The notes under the pieces were generated by a model that was not told the DNA's origin, searched no databases, and was given only the letters and a program-made list of their open reading frames with translations. Below, one piece after another: positions 58,178-64,000 of a stretch of DNA of 64,000 nt (the first letter of the stretch is position 1; the number at the start of each line of letters is the position of its first letter). The position numbers and the translations under genes were made by a program. This stretch comes from Lasiosphaeris hirsuta. Taxonomy: Eukaryota; Ascomycota; Sordariomycetes; Sordariales; Lasiosphaeriaceae. The DNA lies in contig JAUKUA010000005.1 in NCBI GenBank assembly GCA_030549175.1, positions 4,154,001 through 4,218,000 of the forward strand, given 5' to 3'.

Positions 58178-59088
58178 TGTGGTGACGGTTGCTCTGGATT
58201 GGGTTGCAGGGCTGTGTGGATAGGAGAGCGAGAGATAGATAAGTTCGTTGTGGGAGATGATGCTCTGTTGCTTTGGTGGTATCGTTGTAATGATGAACAG
58301 ATTCAACTTCCAACTCTCCATCCAGCGGAAATTCGACTGTCTTTATATTTTGGCTGCCCTCAAGGCAACGTCCATCAAGCTGGAAGCCATTTCGACGATG
58401 CCAATATTATCTCAAGGCTGAAGCATCATGGCGGTGACGGTCCGACAGCGTGCAACAAAGCCGGCCCATTGGCACCGCTTTGTCTCTGGTGTGGTTCGGT
58501 CGGCGGGTTACACCGCCCCACGGCACTGCGCCGGGGCTGGGGGGCAATTCAGCGCACCCGCCAATCAGAGCGATTCGGGCTGTACTGCCGCAGACACCCC
58601 GCCCATAGGGCTGAAAGATGCCCCCCCCCCCATCTGTTCACTCGGCAAGTCCCTCTCAGCATTGGGCTTCTCACAGCCCCAGGCGATAGCTGAGCTTCGC
58701 CCTGTTGCCGACCCTGGCCAGCAGCTGACCGGCCCGACACGCGTCGAACCATTTCTATTGGGCTTCGATGGGCAGATGTCTGACTCGGTTCTGGACATTG
58801 GCCAAAGGAGGTAAATATAATCTCGATCTGCTGGATATCGGGATAACCAGATGAATCTCAGCCCTACCTGGTGCCCGTCTATACAGTCTCCACAGCACCA
58901 TAATATTCTCGTATCACTGAGACAAGCAGCTTATCCTGAGCGCAGGACGAAATCGGCCCGACGACAATTGTATCCCGATTTGTATATATGTGTGGCAAGA
59001 TAATAATAGTATTGATTGAATGTTGTAGCCACAGCTGCCTCCAAAGAAGAAAAAAACTTCAAAAGAAATCGAAACTCCAAGTTGCGCC
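58178..59088. other. Intergenic
   Basis: Promoter of the secreted protein on its left side, no other gene. A C-run (C11 near 58621) is present. Confidence 0.5.
58341..58350 (-). promoter_or_regulatory. TATA box of the cysteine-rich secreted protein
   Basis: AAATATAAAG on the minus strand, about 165 nt upstream of the ATG. Confidence 0.4.
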
Positions 59089-62000
59089 TCATGATGATGG
59101 CCCGGCCTGCCCATGGTCCGACGGACTAAACCACGGCGACATTTCCACATCTTGGTGAGAATCAACCTCCATACCAGCCAGAATGGCATCGATATCATCG
59201 ATCAGGAATGCACCACTGAACGGATCAGCGGCAAATGGGTTGTGGGGTTGAGAACCGAATGGCAGGAGATTGCTGGTAAAGTCAAGCCCGAGGTCTGGCA
59301 ACGACGACAGCCCTCGGCTCGGAACCTCGACGGTAACAGCTGGTGTTTGGCTCAAACTCATGGGAGTATTAGCTGAGCCCATTTCGCTTGAGCCTTGTGT
59401 CGGCGCGGTCGTCGCCGGCGCGCTGGGCGTGGGGTGAGAATTGGATGATGGGTCCACCGTTCCACCCTGGCGTGTCCATTGGTCAAATATGGCACGGAAT
59501 GCTTCCCCAACTGTGCGCTGTATGAAAGCGTCGACATCGCGCTCGCCTTGACGCGCATGAAATGTCGCGACCCCGCGAGATTCCAAATATTCACGGAGCA
59601 TATGAGCCCCGCCCTTTTCAAGATACGCCTGGTAGGCCGTCGAGGTTCGAGACAACGCCTTGTCCATGTAAGGCGATAGTGGTCTCTCGCCGTGCTCGGG
59701 GAAGAGAGTGTCAAAAATCCCGTACCACTGCTCCTCCTGTGTTTGGTTCGCTGGCGACTTCTTAGCCAACTGCCTCTTATTCGCCTCTGTTATGCCTTCG
59801 GGCTTTGCATGAGGTCGTTGCGCACACCTAACATCCCGAACGTGAGCGTCTCGTTGGTCCTCAAGCTCGAACGTCTCAATGCAGCGAGGGCAGTAAATGG
59901 GCATTGAGTGTTTTCTTCCCAAATGCTGTTTGACGTCTCGTATTCTCTTCAGCGCGTACCCACAGCAGCCTCGGTGAGCAACAGGGTCTTTCTTGAGGAA
60001 GGGACAAGCAAAAACAGAGCCGTCGACTCGGGGCCGCTTTCTGGAACCATTTGGCGGCTTTTGAGGGCCCTCGTCCCCCTCATCTTCGTCCTCTTCCTGG
60101 TCGTTATTTCCTTCAAGGCTGCTTCTCGCCCGTTTTTTGCCGGGACCTGCCTGGTTCCTGATCGAACCTGCCTGGCTTCCGTACCGTGACATCGATGCCG
60201 ACTGGCTTGCACCTGTGCCACCACCGCCAGCTTCCACCCACATGCGAAAGCGCCGCAAGAGAAAATTCACCGCGACTCCACTTAGCTCGAGGAGGGGGTG
60301 GTCCAGTGGGAGCCGATATACCTGGAACTGGTCGTCTGGTAGCCATGCGAAAGCCGAGTCAGCCGACTCAGTGTATGTTCCATAAGACCAACTTGATATC
60401 ACATCCGATTCGCAGCTCGGAGGAACGGAGAAGTGGATGGATGAGTCCCCTTCAAGCTCATCGTGGTCTCCGTCGTCTTTCTCGACAGAACCATACTCGT
60501 CATCACCGGTGGATCGCGCCCTGGGCGGGCCCGACCCAATATCCGGGTTTAATGGGTCCTCTTCCAGCCTTTGTTCCTTTGCCGGCGCAGGATGCTGTAG
60601 GACGAGATCGTTGCTGCCGAAAGAATTCGCACTTGGGTCAACCGCATTGGTGTTGTCTGCAAGGTTCTCAGGCTCACCGCTGGATAGCTGGGGCGTAAGT
60701 ACAAACTCGGTGCTTTTCCCAGTCGTCGCTCCATCGGTATTAGCGTCTCCTTGTTTGCTGTCGCCGGCCTGAGGTCGAAGAGACGGAGGTCGCGAAGGGC
60801 GCAAGGTGTTATTCGTTGGCGCCTTTTTTCTTCTCTTGGGAGTAGAAGGCGGTCTCCGTGTCTTGGGCTCCGTGTTTTGGATAGCGTACTGCTGATGGTT
60901 ACGCCTTGTCTCTGCTCGCGGCGACTTGTTAGCCGGTGCCTTGACGTGGTTGTAGCTGGACCGTGGCCGTTAACTAAAGGTCTGGTTCTCAACGCCACGA
61001 TTAGTGCAGCTACACGTACCCAAGATATTTTTGCGCTTCCTGATACAAAGGCATCAGAATGGCAACGGTTGCATACTCCAAAAAGAAGACATCGCTGGTG
61101 TCGAGTTCCTTGATTTTGGCGTCCCGTCTGTCTCGATACTGCTGAGTGATGCAAGCGCTGACCACGTCTTGGAAATCTGGACTGACGGTCTGAGCAATGT
61201 ACCGTAGTGACAAGAGCTTCCTCGCCGTGAACAAGTCAAGCAGCTCGGGGTCGTAATTCTCAGTCTCCTTTCTGTTGAGAAAGCCTGGTTCCTCTTTTCG
61301 TATGTCCGAGAGAGTTCGGCCGAGAGCAAGTTCGACGAGAGCAAGCCCGAGCTTGACTAGAGTGGGCTCCCTAGAGGCGATTCTCCAATTAGATTCAGTT
61401 AAGGGTGTTGCCTTGGCCAAATCTCGATTTGTATGCAAGTTTCGAAGGATAAAAAGATTTGGTGGCTCGTCATTTTGGACACTGTCCGTTGCCACGACCC
61501 AGTCATTGGATTTAAACGCCTCATCGGCCCAAGGCGTACCGATGAACTGCAGGACGGCCGAGCTGAGCCGAAAAGCCAGGGTCATCCGCTTGCTCTGGTC
61601 AAGTAGCGGTTTGTGACTCCGTGACAAATCATCGAGGCTCATGAAAGTCTTGGTGGACCCCTCTGCCACAGATGTGGGAAGTGCGATTTGATTGTCGGCT
61701 CCAAGGGATAGTGGTGATACACTCAGATTCACAAGCTTTCCCTCGGTTACCAAAGTGGCCAGAGGAGCATCCTCAGCTAACCTAGTATTGGTTTGAGAGC
61801 AACTGCAGTTGTTTGTTAGCAAAAGTCTTGAGTACCTCATGATTTCTTGCTCACTTCTGCTCAGCCGCTGACTGAAACGCAACCTCAAAAGCCCATTCAT
61901 CCGTTCTTGGCTCAGGTTCTTCAAATCCAGGGTTGCACTTTGAGCAGGCACAGCGAATTCCTGCGAGATGGGGGCCCTGGCAGTCGCACTTCAAGTTGTG

Positions 62001-62626
62001 CGCTGTGGTGATGGCTTGGATTGCCTCGGCCGGCTTCTTTCGATCGTGGTGGAAGAAGGACTGGACGTTTGTCGCGAGTTCTGGCTGGCCTGGGAAGGAC
62101 AGCGGCACTGCTTGCGACGCAAGTAAATACGTCGCCAGGTCCATGTTCAGCTTGGACAACCTGTCCAGACGTTTCTGCAGAGCTGTCTTGGGCGCGTTCG
62201 ACCGGGCACTTGGCTCCCTGGGCCCCAGCTTGTCCAGGAGTTCCTGTTTTTGCCGTTAGCCTGGACGTAGTCATTAGATTCGGAGGGGAAGTATCCCACG
62301 GTGCCGCGACGAGTGTTGGCAAGGTCGGCCATGAGAGCGCGCAAGAGGCGCTGCATCTCGTTCAAGCTTGCGGTGAGGAGTTCCGTCCTCCTGGGGCCTA
62401 ACCATTCGGCGACGTGCTGTTGCAGGCCATCGTTACGGATCGATGGCGGATTAGATAAAAGGGAGATTCTGGACGCGAATTGGCTGTATAGAGTAGCCTC
62501 ACTTGTGAGACGCCTGGCAATGTTGCGAGATTCTCGGTCGTCTTTTGCCGCCTTGTACTTGTCCACGGCGGCCGTCACATCAGGAAACAGATCGAGGATA
62601 TCCCCCAGAATGCTGCAGTCAATCAT
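59089..62626 (-). CDS. DUF7580-like protein fused to a C2H2-type zinc-finger region, 1121 aa
   Basis: Four exons: 62626-62300, 62243-61855, 61802-61020 and 60955-59089, summing to 1122 codons. Residues 1-240 are helical (SILGDILDLFPDVTAAVDKY), like N-termini of fungal DUF7580 and HET-s-like proteins. Residues 250-500 fit DUF7580: KRMTLAFRLSSAVLQFIGTPWA, LVKLGLALVELALGRTL, VFFLEYATVAILMPLYQEAQ. The third intron (60956-61019, branch CTAAT, acceptor TCCAG) joins this in phase to a basic then acidic linker. A zinc-finger block follows (about residues 760-850): FACPFLKKDP, RIRDVKQHLGRKH, YCPRCIETFE, RDAHVRDVRC, of the same layout as the gene at 12158. The C-terminus is Ser/Pro/Gln-rich. Two adjacent genes remain possible, but the zinc-finger ORF has no good ATG of its own near 60800. 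Confidence 0.7.
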
Positions 62627-63335
62627 CTTGATCAGCTGCCGAATTCGATCAGGCCCGATGGAAATGTTTGATGTGTGATGGAAAAATAAAACCTTGAAGC
62701 GGAAAGCGAAGTGAGGTGCGGGGGTGACGAGTTGAGGGGTGCCTAAAAATATGGAAAGCTCGAGGCCAGCCCACCTTGAGGTACCAAGTGAGGTAATAAA
62801 CTCGCACCGCATTTCCAGGGCGAGCATGCGGGGGAATAGGATATCTACTGACCCCCAACCTCGCAAACGGTTCCCCCGAGAAAGTCACAAAGTGCAACTT
62901 TCTCAGGCTTCCCGCCCAGAAAGTTGCACTTGTGCTCTGTCCCGCCTTCTCTTCCCATTCGCCATCTATGAGAGCGCTTCCTGTTCATGGTCAGGCGGCC
63001 CTGTTTTTAGGCTGGCTGGCGAATGGTGGCCACGAGCACCCCACCCCTTCGTGACAGCCACCATGCCCCCCCCGTCAAGCAATGTCGCACCTACGAGGCT
63101 TGCACCCCGATTCTTCTCAGACGCAGAGCTTCCAAAGAAAGACGGGGGATAAGATGTCCACACAACCGTGCGCAACAGACGCTCACACACTCCCGCAGCC
63201 TAGCCCATTTCCCAGCGTTCACCTCCGCCCTTAGCCCAGACCACCCCGCTTTCGCTCACAGTCGACCATCCTCAACGCGACGGAAGCGGCGACGGCGACG
63301 ACAGTAACGTCACTCCCAATTCACAGCAATTCAAG
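62627..63335. promoter_or_regulatory. Divergent promoter region 3
   Basis: About 709 bp between the start codons at 62626 and 63336, with a strong hairpin at 62886-62934. No gene fits. Confidence 0.45.
62886..62934. repeat. Inverted repeat (hairpin)
   Basis: Arms 62886-62903 (cacaaagtgcaactttct) and 62918-62934 are complementary over 17 bp with one bulge, around a 14-nt loop. It could be a regulator-binding palindrome or a solo transposon end. Confidence 0.7.
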
Positions 63336-64000
63336 ATGCCATCGGCCAAACCCAAAGTTGACCGGCAGGAGCTGACCCGCGGATTGAGGGCCAAGGCCCC
63401 TCTCGCCGCCCAGTTCGAGGATTGCTTCCAAGCCTCGATCCAATTGACGGATGCGCTCCAAGCAAACCGGCCGCATTCCGACGAGCTTCAGGTCCGTCGC
63501 CTCGCTCAGGACTGCAAAGACAAGCTGAGGGTCTGGGGCGACGACAGTGGGGCATCGTCTCGCGCTCTTGACTACGCCTTGAAATGCTCCCCAGCTGTCG
63601 TGCGGCAGACAAAAGATCTCCTGACCGATTTGGACAAGGCCCTGCATCAAGCCAAAAATTTGGTTCAACCCCAGCTCTCGGAATCCGTCTTTGAAACAGA
63701 CAGCCTAGCAGACGAGGAGCCCGCGACGGCAGCAGACAGCCGTGTTGCTGTTGGTGGTGATGCAGTCCCAGACGATCAAGACGCCGATTCTGGCTCCGAG
63801 GCCTACGTGAGGGAAGCTCTTGACGTGGTCGCCTGTCTCTTTAAGCTTCTTCCAACGTTCCTTGCGCCGATGGATGAAGAGGACCAGGAGTCAGTTATCC
63901 GAAACTCGGATGCTTACAATAGCTCGGCCACCTGGCACCTTCAAATCGCCACCGAAGCCTTTCCCTCGGCGTCCGAGGCCCTGACCAATCGACTTGGGAC
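63336..64000 (+). CDS. Fungal helical N-terminal domain protein (3' end outside window)
   Basis: The ATG at 63336 opens a frame running to the window edge (at least 221 codons). The start PSAKPKVDRQELTRGLRAKA is followed by a helical domain (QFEDCFQASIQLTDAL, AQDCKDKLRVWGDD, SSRALDYALKCSPAVV, LLTDLDKAL). This matches by eye the N-terminus of a large fungal family that often carries C2H2 fingers or STAND modules downstream. An acidic linker and a second helical part follow. It is divergent from the DUF7580/zinc-finger gene. Function unknown. Confidence 0.65.
   Translation, partial: MPSAKPKVDRQELTRGLRAKAPLAAQFEDCFQASIQLTDALQANRPHSDELQVRRLAQDCKDKLRVWGDDSGASSRALDYALKCSPAVVRQTKDLLTDLDKALHQAKNLVQPQLSESVFETDSLADEEPATAADSRVAVGGDAVPDDQDADSGSEAYVREALDVVACLFKLLPTFLAPMDEEDQESVIRNSDAYNSSATWHLQIATEAFPSASEALTNRLG

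Noticed and set aside
1..64000. CRISPR arrays, prokaryotic operons, tRNA and rRNA genes
   Set aside because: No spaced direct-repeat arrays, no cloverleaf or B-box match I could support, and no rRNA signature; the sequence is fungal nuclear DNA.

Overview
The window reads as nuclear DNA of a filamentous ascomycete, most likely a Sordariomycete (inference). Genes carry 48-100 nt GT..AG introns with RCTAAC/CTAAT branch sites. The gene content is fungal: a QDE-1-type RNA-dependent RNA polymerase, a Zn2Cys6 regulator, a rhodopsin-fold (SAT4-type) membrane protein, HET and ankyrin/STAND-type genes, and RIP-like decay. Splice models were joined by hand. For the multi-exon genes with exact ends, the exon lengths sum to whole codons, except qde-1, which is one base short.

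Layout. 1-1870: left-truncated ankyrin gene with a STAND-type N-terminus (-). 2-12 kb: gene graveyard with a small secreted ORF, a truncated fructosamine-kinase-like gene, a broken Nudix gene, an amidase 3' fragment, a deleted Ty3/gypsy element, and a pair of inverted repeats around the last two. 11-16 kb: an 82-aa gene, a zinc-finger gene (+) and an RlpA-like secreted protein (+). 16-30 kb: the core of the window, two divergent gene pairs in mirror image. Each pair joins a helical-domain STAND-like NTPase to a large AAA ATPase, and the two AAA genes lie tail to tail. 30-36 kb: a viroplasmin-domain protein, a decayed gene, an M14 carboxypeptidase with a CT microsatellite inside an in-frame intron, and a MITE-like element. 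36-40 kb: Zn2Cys6 regulator. 42-48 kb: qde-1, with a one-base deletion in a G run upstream of the catalytic DYDGD. 49-51 kb: HET pseudogene and a terminal-inverted-repeat element. 52-58 kb: rhodopsin-like membrane protein, cytochrome P450 and a cysteine-rich secreted protein. 59-64 kb: a DUF7580-like/zinc-finger fusion (-), divergent from a partial gene with a fungal helical N-terminus (+) that leaves the window.

Interpretation (inference). The concentration of ankyrin/STAND, HET, DUF7580 and paired NTPase/AAA genes, together with transposon debris, looks like an accessory nonself-recognition or immunity-type island. The mirrored NTPase-AAA double pair is the best candidate for an undescribed system: gene orientation, shared promoter regions and sequence similarity suggest that each NTPase works with its AAA partner. 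No function has been shown from sequence alone.
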